A stretch of 64,000 bases of DNA, from contig NZ_AXWS01000007.1 of assembly GCF_000482785.1 (NCBI RefSeq), positions 744,001-808,000 of the forward strand, written 5' to 3'. Below, in pieces: positions 19,974-30,639 of the stretch. Positions within the stretch are counted from its first letter, which is position 1, and each line of letters begins with the position of its first letter. Position numbers and translations under genes: made by a program. Source of the stretch: Derxia gummosa DSM 723 (GTDB lineage: Bacteria; Pseudomonadota; Gammaproteobacteria; Burkholderiales; Burkholderiaceae_E). The notes below the pieces were generated by a model. That model searched no databases, was not told where the DNA came from, and worked only from the letters and a program-made list of their open reading frames with translations.

Positions 19974-19986
19974 GGAGTGCGGCGAA

Positions 19987-20742
19987 TCAGAGATTGCAGA
20001 GGCCGAGTTCGAACGGCACCTGGCCCTCGTAGGGACGCGGGCGCAGATCGCCGTCCTGCTGTGAGAAGCGCACCCACAGCATGTACTTGTTGGCGCTGAT
20101 CTCGGGGATCGCGCCGTACGCGGGATCGACCCGCACCTGGAGCATCTGGAAGGGTTTGCCGCTCAGGCTCTGCTGGTAACTGCCGCCCACTGCGGTGACT
20201 TCATGGCGCCGCGCCGATTCGCGCAGCAGCTTCAGCACGATGGCGAGGCAATCGCCGAGCGGCACGAAGGGCGCCATCCAGCCGGCGAGATCGGCCTGAC
20301 GCTGCTCGACCGGCCTGTGCTGCCAGGCGTGATACGACGGCAGGTCGAATTCGCAGGCGCCGCCGGGGATGATGGTGCGGCTGCGGATGCTCATCAGCCA
20401 TTCGTGGTCGCGCAGATGCTGACCGGTCTTGCCGGGCACCGCGTTGAGCACGCGCGCGGCGCTTTCCATGTTGCCGAGGATTACGTCGAGCGCATCGGAC
20501 GACACGTCGGGCGAATTGCGGAACTGGTTGAGCGCGAGGCGCTGGCGATCGAGTTCCTGCAGCAGGTCGGACTTGAGATCGGCGCGGCTGGCGACCTCGA
20601 CGATCTCGAACAGCGTGGTGAGGGCGGCGTGGTGCTCGTGGCGATCGGTCTGGGCGACGAAGAAGCGCAGTCGCTCGAACAGGTCTTCGAGCCGGAGCAG
20701 GGTCCGCACGCGCTCGTTGAACGGGTACTCGTAGAGAATCAA
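19987..20742 (-). CDS. zapD: Cell division protein ZapD
   Basis: This 251-residue cytoplasmic protein cross-links FtsZ filaments at the Z-ring. The N-terminus [25 protein letters not shown] is the family hallmark, and the rest is helical then beta-rich as expected. The start is set at TTG (20742), because the conserved [12 protein letters not shown]-terminus begins exactly there and no ATG or GTG fits as well; the frame runs 25 codons further upstream. A 123 bp gap separates it from coaE. Confidence 0.9.
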   Translation of the reverse strand: MILYEYPFNERVRTLLRLEDLFERLRFFVAQTDRHEHHAALTTLFEIVEVASRADLKSDLLQELDRQRLALNQFRNSPDVSSDALDVILGNMESAARVLNAVPGKTGQHLRDHEWLMSIRSRTIIPGGACEFDLPSYHAWQHRPVEQRQADLAGWMAPFVPLGDCLAIVLKLLRESARRHEVTAVGGSYQQSLSGKPFQMLQVRVDPAYGAIPEISANKYMLWVRFSQQDGDLRPRPYEGQVPFELGLCNL

Positions 20743-20865
20743 GGCGCGCGACCGGACGTCGGGTAGGGAAAGGGACGGACGAAAAGGTGCGGGCGATTCT
20801 GACCGACCCCCCGGCAAAACTCAATTGCGCGGCGGCGCGTCATGCGGCCGTTGCGGCAATGCGGT

Positions 20866-21468
20866 TCAGCCGCGCGCGAGCTTGAGATAGCGCTGGTGCA
20901 GGGTGGCGATCTCGTGCTCGAGCGCGGGATTCGGGCCGGCGTTGTCGAGCACGTCGTCGGCGACCGCGAGTCGCGCGGCGCGGGTGGCCTGGGCCGCGAG
21001 GATGGCGCGCACCTGGGCTTCGGCCAGTCCATTGCGCGCGATGACACGGCTCAGCTGCTCGTCCTCCGGGCAATCGACGACGAGGATGCGATCGATCCGG
21101 TCGCGCCAGCGTCCGCCCTCGACCAGGAGCGGGATCACGAACACGAGATAGGGATGGCGGTCGGCGATCGCGGCGGCGGCACGCTCGACCTCGGCGCCGA
21201 TCATCGGATGCAGGATGGCTTCGAGCCGGGCACGTTCGGCGGGGCGCTCGAACACGCGGGCGCGCATCGCGGCGCGGTCGAGCGCGCCGTCGGCCGCGCG
21301 GGCCCAGTCGCCGAAGGCGGCGACGATGGCGGGCATCGCCGCGCCGTCGGGCCGTGTGAGCGCGTGCGCGATGAGGTCGGTATCGATCACGCCTGCACCG
21401 AGCCGCGCGAAGCAGTCGGCGGCAAAGGACTTGCCGCTGCCGATGCCGCCCGTGAGGCCGACGATCAC
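20866..21468 (-). CDS. coaE: Dephospho-CoA kinase
   Basis: This 200-residue enzyme performs the last step of coenzyme A synthesis, phosphorylating the ribose 3'-OH of dephospho-CoA. The P-loop GGIGSGKS (residues 6-13), DTDLIAHALT, and VIPLLVEGGRWRDRIDRILVVDCPEDEQLSRV are diagnostic. The GTG at 21468 gives the canonical V/M-I-V-G-L-T-G-G-I-G-S-G-K-S start, 10 bp after the pilD stop. Confidence 0.95.
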   Translation of the reverse strand: MIVGLTGGIGSGKSFAADCFARLGAGVIDTDLIAHALTRPDGAAMPAIVAAFGDWARAADGALDRAAMRARVFERPAERARLEAILHPMIGAEVERAAAAIADRHPYLVFVIPLLVEGGRWRDRIDRILVVDCPEDEQLSRVIARNGLAEAQVRAILAAQATRAARLAVADDVLDNAGPNPALEHEIATLHQRYLKLARG

Positions 21469-21478
21469 CGCCGCACCA

Positions 21479-22333
21479 TCAGCCGATGCGCAGCCAGGTG
21501 GCGTTGATCGCCGGGCCGAAGAACAGCGCCAGCACGCCCGCGCCGGCGAGATAGGGGCCGAAGGGAATCGGCTGCTCGCGGCCATGGCGCGCGAACACCA
21601 TAAGCGATACGCCCACCACCGCGCCCACCACCGACGACAACAGGATGATCGCCGGCAGCATCTTCCAGCCGAGCCAGCCGCCGAGCGCGGCCAGCAGCTT
21701 GAAGTCGCCGTATCCCATGCCTTCCCGGCCGGTCGCAAGCCGGAACAGCCAGTAGATCGACCACAGCGAAAGATAGCCGGCGGCCGCGCCGATCACGGCC
21801 TGCTCGAGCGGCACGAAGGCGGCTTCGAGATTGACCAGCAGGCCGGCCCAGAGCAGCGGCAGCGTGATCTCGTCGGGCAGCAGTTGGGTATCGGCGTCGA
21901 TGAAGGTGAGCGCGATGAGCGCCCAGCACAGGCCGATCGCCGCAATGCCCGCGAGTCCGAAACCGAATTGCCAGGCGCAGGCACCGGCCAGCAGTCCGCC
22001 GAGCAGCTCCACCACTGGATAGCGGGCGCTGATGCGTGCGCCGCAACCGGCGCAGCGGCCCTTGAGCAGCAGCCAGCCGAACAGCGGCACGTTTTCATGT
22101 GCGCGCACCGGGCGCGAGCACTTCGGGCAGGCCGAGCGCGGCACGAACAGGTTGTAGGTGCCTTGGTCAGGCAATTCCTCGCCGCGGAACTCGGCCGCGT
22201 CCGCCGTCCATTGCCGTTCGAGCATGATCGGCAGGCGATGGATGACCACATTGAGGAAGCTGCCGACCACGAGGCCGACGACGGCAGCGGCAATCGCGAA
22301 GGTAAGCGGGTCCGACACCAGCAAATCTGTCAC
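21479..22333 (-). CDS. pilD: Prepilin peptidase / N-methyltransferase PilD
   Basis: This 284-residue inner-membrane aspartic protease cleaves and N-methylates type IV prepilins. The N-terminal cytoplasmic domain has the zinc quartet CPKC...CAGC. Catalytic aspartates sit in TFIDADTQLLPD and GMGYGDFK. About seven hydrophobic helices follow. The GTG at 22333 begins 7 bp after the pilC stop and is preferred to the longer frame that would overlap pilC. Confidence 0.95.
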   Translation of the reverse strand: MTDLLVSDPLTFAIAAAVVGLVVGSFLNVVIHRLPIMLERQWTADAAEFRGEELPDQGTYNLFVPRSACPKCSRPVRAHENVPLFGWLLLKGRCAGCGARISARYPVVELLGGLLAGACAWQFGFGLAGIAAIGLCWALIALTFIDADTQLLPDEITLPLLWAGLLVNLEAAFVPLEQAVIGAAAGYLSLWSIYWLFRLATGREGMGYGDFKLLAALGGWLGWKMLPAIILLSSVVGAVVGVSLMVFARHGREQPIPFGPYLAGAGVLALFFGPAINATWLRIG

Positions 22334-22340
22334 GCCCACC

Positions 22341-23564
22341 TCAGACCACTGCGCCGAGCTTGAAGATCGGCATGTACATCGCCACCACGATGCCGCCGAC
22401 AAGACCACCGAGAATCACGATGATGAAAGGTTCGAGCAGGCTCGACATCGACGCGACCGCGTCATCGACTTCCTGCTCGTAGAAATCGGCCACCTTGCCG
22501 AGCATCGAATCGAGCGCACCCGATTCCTCGCCGATCGACACCATCTGCGTGACCATGGTCGGAAACACGCCAGCCTCCTGCATCGAGACAGTCAGGCTTG
22601 TGCCGGTCGCCACCTGCTGCTGGATCTTCCGGGTCGCATCGGAATAGACAATGTTGCCCGACGCTCCACCTACCGAATCGAGCGCTTCCACCAGCGGCAC
22701 ACCGGCTGCGAACATCGTGGAAAGCGTACGAGTCCAGCGTGCGATCGTCGCCTTGCGCACGATGTCGCCAAACACCGGCGCGCGCAGCAATGCACGGTCA
22801 AATGCCTGCTGGAACTTGACCGAGCGCTTAAAGCCCTGGCCAATACCATAGAACGCCCCGCCGATGGATCCGAAAATCACCGCCCAGTATTCGCGGAACA
22901 CGTCGGAGATGTTGATGACGATCTGGGTCGGCGCCGGCAATTCGGCGCCGAAACTCGAGAACACGTCCTTGAATGCCGGCACCACGAAAATCATGATGAC
23001 CGCAGTAATAATGAATGCCACCGCGAGCACCGAGGTCGGATAAAACATCGCCGACTTGATCTTCGCTTTGATGGCGAGCGTCTTTTCCTTGTAGGTCGCG
23101 AGACGGTCCAGCAGCGTTTCAAGAATACCGGCCTGCTCACCCGCCGCGACCAGATTGCAGAACAGCGCGTCAAAATAGAGAGGATGCTTGCGGAACGCAG
23201 TGCTCAGGCTGCTGCCGGTTTCGACATCGGCGCGAATATCATTGAGCAGTTTCGACACCGACGGATTGGCATGCCCCTTCGCCGTGATATCGAAGGCTTG
23301 GAGCAATGGCACGCCCGAACGCATCATCGTCGACATCTGCCGGGTGAACAGCGCGATGTCCTTCTCGGTGATCTTCTTGCCACTGCGGTAGGTCTGCTTC
23401 TTGATCTTGGTCGCGAGCACGCCCTGCTTGCGCAGCGAGGAGCGCACCACGTTTTCGCCCTGCGCGCGCATTTCGCCGCGCACGGTCTTGCCCGAGCGAT
23501 CCTTGCCTTCCCAGGCGAACATCGGCTCCTTGGTCTGCTTGATCGCGCGCGTGCTGGTCGCCAT
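22341..23564 (-). CDS. pilC: Type IV pilus inner-membrane platform protein PilC
   Basis: This 407-residue protein has two T2SS-F repeats (~70-195 and ~270-400) and three transmembrane helices. Signature segments include FTRQMSTMMRSGVPLLQAFD and the matching RTLSTMFAAGVPLVEALD in the second repeat. It couples the PilB/PilT motors to pilin insertion. It lies 24 bp downstream of pilB. GC content looks a little lower than in neighbouring genes. Confidence 0.96.
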   Translation of the reverse strand: MATSTRAIKQTKEPMFAWEGKDRSGKTVRGEMRAQGENVVRSSLRKQGVLATKIKKQTYRSGKKITEKDIALFTRQMSTMMRSGVPLLQAFDITAKGHANPSVSKLLNDIRADVETGSSLSTAFRKHPLYFDALFCNLVAAGEQAGILETLLDRLATYKEKTLAIKAKIKSAMFYPTSVLAVAFIITAVIMIFVVPAFKDVFSSFGAELPAPTQIVINISDVFREYWAVIFGSIGGAFYGIGQGFKRSVKFQQAFDRALLRAPVFGDIVRKATIARWTRTLSTMFAAGVPLVEALDSVGGASGNIVYSDATRKIQQQVATGTSLTVSMQEAGVFPTMVTQMVSIGEESGALDSMLGKVADFYEQEVDDAVASMSSLLEPFIIVILGGLVGGIVVAMYMPIFKLGAVV

Positions 23565-23588
23565 GGTCTGATCCGTAATGATTCCGCG

Positions 23589-25322
23589 TTACTCGTTGGT
23601 CACGCCGAGAACTTCCTCGATTGACGTCAGCCCCTGACGAACCTTGAGGAGACCTGACTGCCGCAAGTCGCGCACGCCTTCGGCCTGCGCCTGCCGGGCA
23701 ATGTCCATCGAATTGCCATTTGCCAGAATGATTCGCTGCATTTCTTCGGTGATCGGCATGATCTGATAGATGCCGACACGCCCCTTGTAGCCCGAATTGT
23801 TGCAGTGGTCGCAACCGACCGGACGATAAGGCTGCCACGTTCCGTCGAGTTCAGATTCCTTGAAACCCGCCTGCAACAGCACAGAGGTGTCAGCTTCATA
23901 TGGCTGCTTGCAAACTGAGCAAAGTCGGCGTGCAAGACGCTGGGCCGTGATAAGGATGACCGACGAAGCGATATTGAAAGGCGCGATGCCCATGTTGAGC
24001 ATCCGCGTCAGCGTGCTCGGGGCATCATTTGTGTGAAGCGTCGAGAACACCATGTGACCGGTCTGGGCCGCCTTGATCGAGATATCCGCGGTTTCCAGAT
24101 CGCGGATTTCACCAACCATGATGATGTCCGGATCCTGGCGCAGAAATGACTTGAGCGCGGCGGCGAAGGTCAGCCCGGCCTTCTCGTTCACATTGACCTG
24201 ATTTATGCCGGCCAACTGGATTTCGGCCGGATCTTCCGCGGTCGAGATATTGACGCCGGGCTCATTCAGGATATTAAGGCAGGTGTAAAGCGAAACCGTC
24301 TTGCCCGACCCCGTGGGGCCGGTCACGAGCACCATTCCATAGGGACGACGCACTGCATTCAGCAGCAATTCCTTCTGGTCCGGTTCATAGCCCAGGGCGT
24401 CGATACCGAGTTTTGCCTGCGAAGGATCGAGAATCCGCATCACGATCTTTTCGCCAAACAATGTCGGCAAGGTTGAAACCCGGAAGTCGATTGCCTTGTT
24501 CGGGCCAAGCACGAGTTTCATCCGCCCGTCCTGCGGAACCCGCTTTTCCGAAATGTCGAGCTTGCTGATGACCTTGATGCGCGCCGCCAGCTTTTCCTTG
24601 ATCACCAGGGGCGGCTGGGAAATCTCCTGCAATACGCCGTCAACACGGAAACGGATCCGGTAGAACTTTTCGTAGGGTTCGAAATGCAGGTCGGACGCAC
24701 CCATGTTGATGGCATCCAGCATCACCTTCTGCAGGAAACGCACGACGGGCGCGTCGTCGATCTCGCTGTCGGCTGACTGGGCTGCCGGCTCTTCGGTGAT
24801 GGCGTCATCAAGCTCGAGCGACAGATCCTGCCCGGCCATCTCGTTGAGCTTGGCCTCCGTGGACTTGGCGAGCTGCGAGATTACCCGTGTCAGCTTGTCG
24901 GCCTCGACCACCACTGGCTCGACGAGCATCTGCGTCTGAAACTTGATCTGGTCAAGCGCCTGGAGATTGGTCGGGTCGGCGACCGCGACCAGCAGTCGGT
25001 TGCCGCGCTTGCGCAATGCCAGCGCGCGCAGGGTGATCGACAGCTTGGGATCGATGGTGTCGAGTGGCAGCCCGCCAATATCGACGGCTGCCAGGTCCAT
25101 CAGCGGATGACCGAAAGTGCTGGCACAGAACAACGCCACTTCATAAGGCGTGAGTGCGCGCGCTGCCAGCAGCTCGTCTATGAAGGGAGTGTTGTTGGCG
25201 GCGGCCTTCTTGAGAAGCGCCGAGGACTGCTCCGGACTCAGCTTGCCTGCCTGAACCAGTACCCGAGCGAGGCCCGGCACGACCTGAGGCATTGAGGCGT
25301 TCTGAGTTGCTGGCGCTGCCAT
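23589..25322 (-). CDS. pilB: Type IV pilus assembly ATPase PilB
   Basis: This 577-residue hexameric motor powers pilus extension. The N-terminal MshEN/GspE_N-like domain (~1-180) is followed by the ATPase core: Walker A GPTGSGKT (~326-333), Asp box, MVGEIRDLETADI, the HTNDAPSTLTRML histidine box, and a zinc-binding quartet C-SVCKQ...GCDHCNNSGYKGR. It is the first gene of the minus-strand pilBCD-coaE-zapD-yacG operon. The 200 bp upstream hold inverted repeats but no convincing -35/-10 pair. Confidence 0.96.
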   Translation of the reverse strand: MAAPATQNASMPQVVPGLARVLVQAGKLSPEQSSALLKKAAANNTPFIDELLAARALTPYEVALFCASTFGHPLMDLAAVDIGGLPLDTIDPKLSITLRALALRKRGNRLLVAVADPTNLQALDQIKFQTQMLVEPVVVEADKLTRVISQLAKSTEAKLNEMAGQDLSLELDDAITEEPAAQSADSEIDDAPVVRFLQKVMLDAINMGASDLHFEPYEKFYRIRFRVDGVLQEISQPPLVIKEKLAARIKVISKLDISEKRVPQDGRMKLVLGPNKAIDFRVSTLPTLFGEKIVMRILDPSQAKLGIDALGYEPDQKELLLNAVRRPYGMVLVTGPTGSGKTVSLYTCLNILNEPGVNISTAEDPAEIQLAGINQVNVNEKAGLTFAAALKSFLRQDPDIIMVGEIRDLETADISIKAAQTGHMVFSTLHTNDAPSTLTRMLNMGIAPFNIASSVILITAQRLARRLCSVCKQPYEADTSVLLQAGFKESELDGTWQPYRPVGCDHCNNSGYKGRVGIYQIMPITEEMQRIILANGNSMDIARQAQAEGVRDLRQSGLLKVRQGLTSIEEVLGVTNE

Positions 25323-25447
25323 GCGGTCGGGATATCTATGAAAGAAGTAATCGCCTGCCGCTGAACCACAGGTTCAACCGCAAAAAGCAGCAAACGATGG
25401 TGCCTAGCGCCTCAGGACTTGTAAAGCCAAACCCGAGACGAATCCCT

Positions 25448-25473
25448 ATTCAGCTGAGGATGATCAGCTGAAT
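25448..25473. promoter_or_regulatory. Perfect inverted repeat upstream of pilB
   Basis: ATTCAGCTG (25448-25456) and CAGCTGAAT (25465-25473) form a perfect 9-bp inverted repeat with an 8-bp spacer, between tRNA-Pro and pilB. A second small repeat, TGAACC-ACA-GGTTCA, lies nearer pilB at 25362-25376. There is no T-run on either strand, so a regulator-binding site or an RNA structure is more likely than a terminator. Confidence 0.4.
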
Positions 25474-25525
25474 CGACATTCATGAAACTTTGGATTGATT
25501 GCGCAGAACGCGCGATGAAGAAAAC

Positions 25526-25602
25526 TGGTCGGGGTGAGTGGATTCGAACCACCGGCCTCTACGTCCCGAACGTAGCGCTCTACCAGACTAAGCTACACCC
25601 CG
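25526..25602 (-). tRNA. tRNA-Pro (anticodon CGG)
   Basis: This 77-nt cloverleaf has acceptor stem CGGGGTG/CACCCCG, anticodon stem CTACG/CGTAG with loop TTCGGGA (anticodon CGG), and T-loop GGTTCGAATCC. The 3' CCA is encoded in the DNA (ACCA after CACCCCG). It lies 6 bp downstream of ispB on the same strand. A possible promoter, TTCACA-17-TATTGT, sits inside the ispB 3' end. No integrase or attachment-site duplication is seen next to it. Confidence 0.97.
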
Positions 25603-25608
25603 AATCGG

Positions 25609-26637
25609 CTAAGCAGTGCGCTCAACCGCGAAAGCACATAACAATATCAGGCTCTGCTTGAATTGTGAAGAGGGAAGTTGCTCAATGCACTTCGCTGCAA
25701 CACCTGCCTCGGCTCGCGCGCGCTGTCGCGTGTACTCCAGCGCGCCCGTAGAACGCAGCGCCTCGGTAATCGCGCCAATGCATTCGACATCGCCATTCAC
25801 GATTGCCTGCCTCACCAACTCGCGCTGCTCTGGCGCGCCGTGATCTCGCAAATAGATCATCGGCATCGTGGGCTTGCCTTCGCGCAGGTCGTCGCCGAGG
25901 TTTTTGCCGATTTCGGCTGCATCCCCCGAGTAATCCAGTACATCATCAATGAGCTGGAAAGCAGTGCCGAGATGGCGCCCGAACGCCGCGCAATCGAGTT
26001 CAAGCCGGGAATCCGTACCCGCGAGAATGGCGGCAATCCGCGCCGATGCCTCGAACAGGCATGCCGTCTTGTACTGGACTACGCGCATGTACTGCGACTC
26101 TTCCACGTCGGGATCGTTGCAGTTCATGAGTTGCAGGACTTCGCCCTCGGCGATCGTATTGGTTGCATCCGCCAGGACACGCATGATCTGCATGTCGTCC
26201 GGCTCCAGCATCATCTGGAACGAGCGCGAATACAGGAAGTCGCCCACTAGCACGCTGGCGGCGTTGCCGAATGCGGCATTCGCCGTCTTACGCCCGCGAC
26301 GCATCGACGATTCGTCTACCACGTCGTCATGTAGCAGCGTGGAGGTATGAATGAGCTCGACCACCGCTGCCATCACGTGATGCTGGGTGCCCCGGTAGCC
26401 GAGCGCACCGGCCATCATCAGAAGCAGGGCGGGACGCAGCCGCTTACCGCCCGACGACACGATGTACTCGGCAACCGTCTCGACGAGGGCAACGCCGGAA
26501 TGCAGGCGATCGCGGATGACGCGATCGACCGCACGCATGTCTTCGGAGATGGGCGAGAGGATGTCGTGGACGCTCAAGGAAGTGACTGCGCTGTTGACGG
26601 GTTGCAGACCGGGAACGGGCTGAGGCTCTTGATTCAT
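25609..26637 (-). CDS. ispB: Octaprenyl/polyprenyl diphosphate synthase
   Basis: This 342-residue trans-prenyltransferase makes the ubiquinone side chain. The first aspartate motif is DDVVD (104-108, in HTSTLLHDDVVDESSMRRG) and the second is DDVLD (231-235). GGKRLRPALLLM near 64-75 binds isopentenyl diphosphate. The ATG at 26637 gives a short leader (MNQEPQPVPG) before the family core. It is divergent from rplU, as in many Proteobacteria. A TATACT -10-like hexamer on this strand (26674-26679) overlaps the rplU -10. Confidence 0.94.
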   Translation of the reverse strand: MNQEPQPVPGLQPVNSAVTSLSVHDILSPISEDMRAVDRVIRDRLHSGVALVETVAEYIVSSGGKRLRPALLLMMAGALGYRGTQHHVMAAVVELIHTSTLLHDDVVDESSMRRGRKTANAAFGNAASVLVGDFLYSRSFQMMLEPDDMQIMRVLADATNTIAEGEVLQLMNCNDPDVEESQYMRVVQYKTACLFEASARIAAILAGTDSRLELDCAAFGRHLGTAFQLIDDVLDYSGDAAEIGKNLGDDLREGKPTMPMIYLRDHGAPEQRELVRQAIVNGDVECIGAITEALRSTGALEYTRQRARAEAGVAAKCIEQLPSSQFKQSLILLCAFAVERTA

Positions 26638-26649
26638 AAGGGGTTTGTT

Positions 26650-26678
26650 TTGACAGGCCTGCACGTGCCGGCTAGTAT
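26650..26678 (+). promoter_or_regulatory. Sigma70 promoter for rplU-rpmA
   Basis: A perfect -35 TTGACA (26650-26655), a 17-bp spacer and -10 TAGTAT (26673-26678). The start of transcription would be near 26685, giving an untranslated leader of about 110 nt before rplU. Confidence 0.85.
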
Positions 26679-26720
26679 AGCCAGTTCCCGAAAGCGGTCC
26701 CTCGACTGCTTTCAACGCTC

Positions 26721-26770
26721 GGCGGCTTCGCGCGAAGCTGCCAATCGAGATGACTCCTGGTGGAGTCATC
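26721..26770 (+). promoter_or_regulatory. Structured 5' leader of rplU (two adjacent stem-loops)
   Basis: Stem-loop 1 (26721-26742): GGCGGCTTCG is followed at once by its near-perfect complement with one G-U pair. Stem-loop 2 (26749-26770): GATGACTCC-TGGT-GGAGTCATC, a perfect 9-bp stem followed by AGTTCTTTATT, which looks attenuator-like but has a weak T-run. It lies between the promoter and the rplU start, so autogenous or attenuation control is possible. Confidence 0.5.
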
Positions 26771-26795
26771 AGTTCTTTATTGGAACGAGGTCCAG

Positions 26796-27107
26796 ATGTA
26801 CGCGGTCATAAAAACCGGCGGCAAGCAGTACAAGGTCGTTGCCGGCGAGAAGATCAAGGTAGAACAGATTGCTGCGGACGTGGGCTCGGAAATCACCATC
26901 AGCGAAGTGCTCGCTGTGGGCGCTGGCGAACAGATCAAGTTCGGCGCGCCGCTGGTGACCGGTGCCAGCGTCAAGGCGACCGTGGTTAGCCACGGCCGTC
27001 ACGACAAGGTTCGCATCTTCAAGATGCGTCGCCGCAAGCATTATCAGAAGCGCCAAGGTCATCGGCAGAACTACACCGAGCTTCAGATTTCGGCCATCGA
27101 GGCCTGA
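26796..27107 (+). CDS. rplU: 50S ribosomal protein L21
   Basis: This 103-residue protein has the canonical start [14 protein letters not shown] and the C-terminal [23 protein letters not shown] 23S-rRNA-binding region. The ATG at 26796 was chosen over an in-frame ATG 12 codons upstream because it gives the standard length and N-terminus and has a GAGG ribosome-binding sequence just upstream. rpmA follows 33 bp later. Confidence 0.98.
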   Translation: MYAVIKTGGKQYKVVAGEKIKVEQIAADVGSEITISEVLAVGAGEQIKFGAPLVTGASVKATVVSHGRHDKVRIFKMRRRKHYQKRQGHRQNYTELQISAIEA

Positions 27108-27140
27108 TCGCTGCCGGTCTGATCCACAGGAGTCAATCTC

Positions 27141-27404
27141 ATGGCACACAAAAAGGGCGGCGGCTCTACCCGCAACGGTCGCGATTCAGAATCGAAGCGC
27201 CTAGGCGTGAAGGCCTACGGCGGCGAACTCATCAGCGCCGGTTCGATCATCGTCCGCCAGCGCGGCACGCAGTTCCATGCCGGTGAAAACGTCGGCACGG
27301 GGAAGGACTACACGCTGTTCGCCAAGGTGGACGGCACGGTCGAGTTCCTGGTCAAGGGTCCGGCGCGCAAGTCGTTCGTGCGCATCGTTCCGGTCGAGGC
27401 CTGA
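27141..27404 (+). CDS. rpmA: 50S ribosomal protein L27
   Basis: This 87-residue protein starts [24 protein letters not shown], with the flexible N-terminal tail that reaches the peptidyl-transferase centre, followed by [28 protein letters not shown] lies 5-10 bp upstream of the ATG. A strong terminator follows 40 bp after the stop. Confidence 0.98.
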   Translation: MAHKKGGGSTRNGRDSESKRLGVKAYGGELISAGSIIVRQRGTQFHAGENVGTGKDYTLFAKVDGTVEFLVKGPARKSFVRIVPVEA

Positions 27405-27443
27405 GCTTCGCACCACGACGTTTCCGCAAGCCGGAAATACGAA

Positions 27444-27468
27444 GGGCCACGCTGGGCGTGGCCCTTTT
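27444..27468 (+). terminator. Rho-independent terminator after rpmA
   Basis: GGGCCACGC (27444-27452), loop TGG, GCGTGGCCC (27456-27464), then TTTT. A perfect 9-bp GC-rich stem. It should separate rplU-rpmA from obgE at least in part. Confidence 0.92.
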
Positions 27469-27483
27469 CATTGCTGCGGGTGA

Positions 27484-29735
<2,252 letters not shown>

Positions 29736-29805
29736 GCTGCGAGTACGCACTCGCCACAGGCCGAATCCGCAACGCAAGCGGCAGACCGAAGGCCGCCGTC
29801 TTGCC

Positions 29806-30438
29806 TCATCCGCCCTGCCCGCCCGGCGGCGCGACCTGCGCCTCGGGTGCCACGTTGCCGAACAGATCGGGGGCCTCATCCATCGGCTTGACCACCTGCC
29901 TCAGATAGCGCGCCTCGCGCGGACGCGGCTTGACCGCATGGGTCTGCGGCACCTGGAGCTGCGGCCCCTTGAACAGATGGCGCGCCAACTCGTTGAGCGC
30001 AAGCGAATACACCTCGCGCTTGAACTCGATGACCGCCTCCAGCGGCACCCAGTAGTCATGCCAGCGCCAGGCATCGAACTCCGGATGATCGGTGGCGCGC
30101 AGCGACACATCGCAATCGCGCCCCAGCATTCGCAACATGAACCAGATCTGCTTCTGGCCCCGGTAATGACCGCGCACTTCGCGCTTGATGAAACGGTCGG
30201 GCACCTCGTAGCGCAACCAGTCACGGGTCCGGCCGATGATCTTGACGTGTTCGGGCGTGAGGCCGATTTCCTCGTGCAGCTCGCGGAACATCGCCTGCTC
30301 GGGCGATTCTCCGTACTTGATGCCGCCTTGCGGAAATTGCCATGAGTGCTCGTTGACGCGCTTACCCCACCAGACCTGGTTCTTCCGGTTCACCAAGATG
30401 ATGCCGACGTTCGGGCGGAACCCTTCCCGGTCGAGCAT
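29806..30438 (-). CDS. rppH: RNA pyrophosphohydrolase RppH
   Basis: This 210-residue Nudix hydrolase removes pyrophosphate from mRNA 5' ends and so triggers RNase E decay. The start [17 protein letters not shown] is canonical, and the Nudix box is complete ([20 protein letters not shown], continuing IGL, 38-60). The C-terminal ~50 residues are a Pro/Gly-rich tail longer than in E. coli. It is divergent from proS. Confidence 0.95.
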   Translation of the reverse strand: MLDREGFRPNVGIILVNRKNQVWWGKRVNEHSWQFPQGGIKYGESPEQAMFRELHEEIGLTPEHVKIIGRTRDWLRYEVPDRFIKREVRGHYRGQKQIWFMLRMLGRDCDVSLRATDHPEFDAWRWHDYWVPLEAVIEFKREVYSLALNELARHLFKGPQLQVPQTHAVKPRPREARYLRQVVKPMDEAPDLFGNVAPEAQVAPPGGQGG

Positions 30439-30470
30439 TTGGACACCTGCATTCCTTTAGAATTGAATCG

Positions 30471-30476
30471 ATTATA
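30471..30476 (-). promoter_or_regulatory. Perfect -10 element upstream of rppH
   Basis: On the minus strand this reads TATAAT, 32 bp before the rppH ATG. The -35 region at 16-18 bp spacing (AGCGAG/AAAGCG) is poor, so an activator or extended contacts may be involved. Confidence 0.5.
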
Positions 30477-30639
30477 GCGAGCTGCCTCCGGCGCTCGCTT
30501 TGCCGTGCAAGGTCTTGATTCCACGCACTTTTCGGCGGTTCGCACCGGCATCGGCGCGCTACCGTCCAACATACGCGCATGACATCCGCAGGCTTGCAAC
30601 GAGCCTGTTTCAATGTCCCGAGCCGCTCCCCGCCCGCCC

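Noticed and set aside
25380-25440. Possible sigma54 (-24/-12) promoter before pilB (GGCACC...TTTGCT on the minus strand)
   Set aside because: The GG and GC elements are 11 bases apart instead of the required 10.
25526-25602. tRNA-Pro as an integration site for a mobile element
   Set aside because: No integrase, no duplicated tRNA 3' end, and core genes in ancestral order on both sides.
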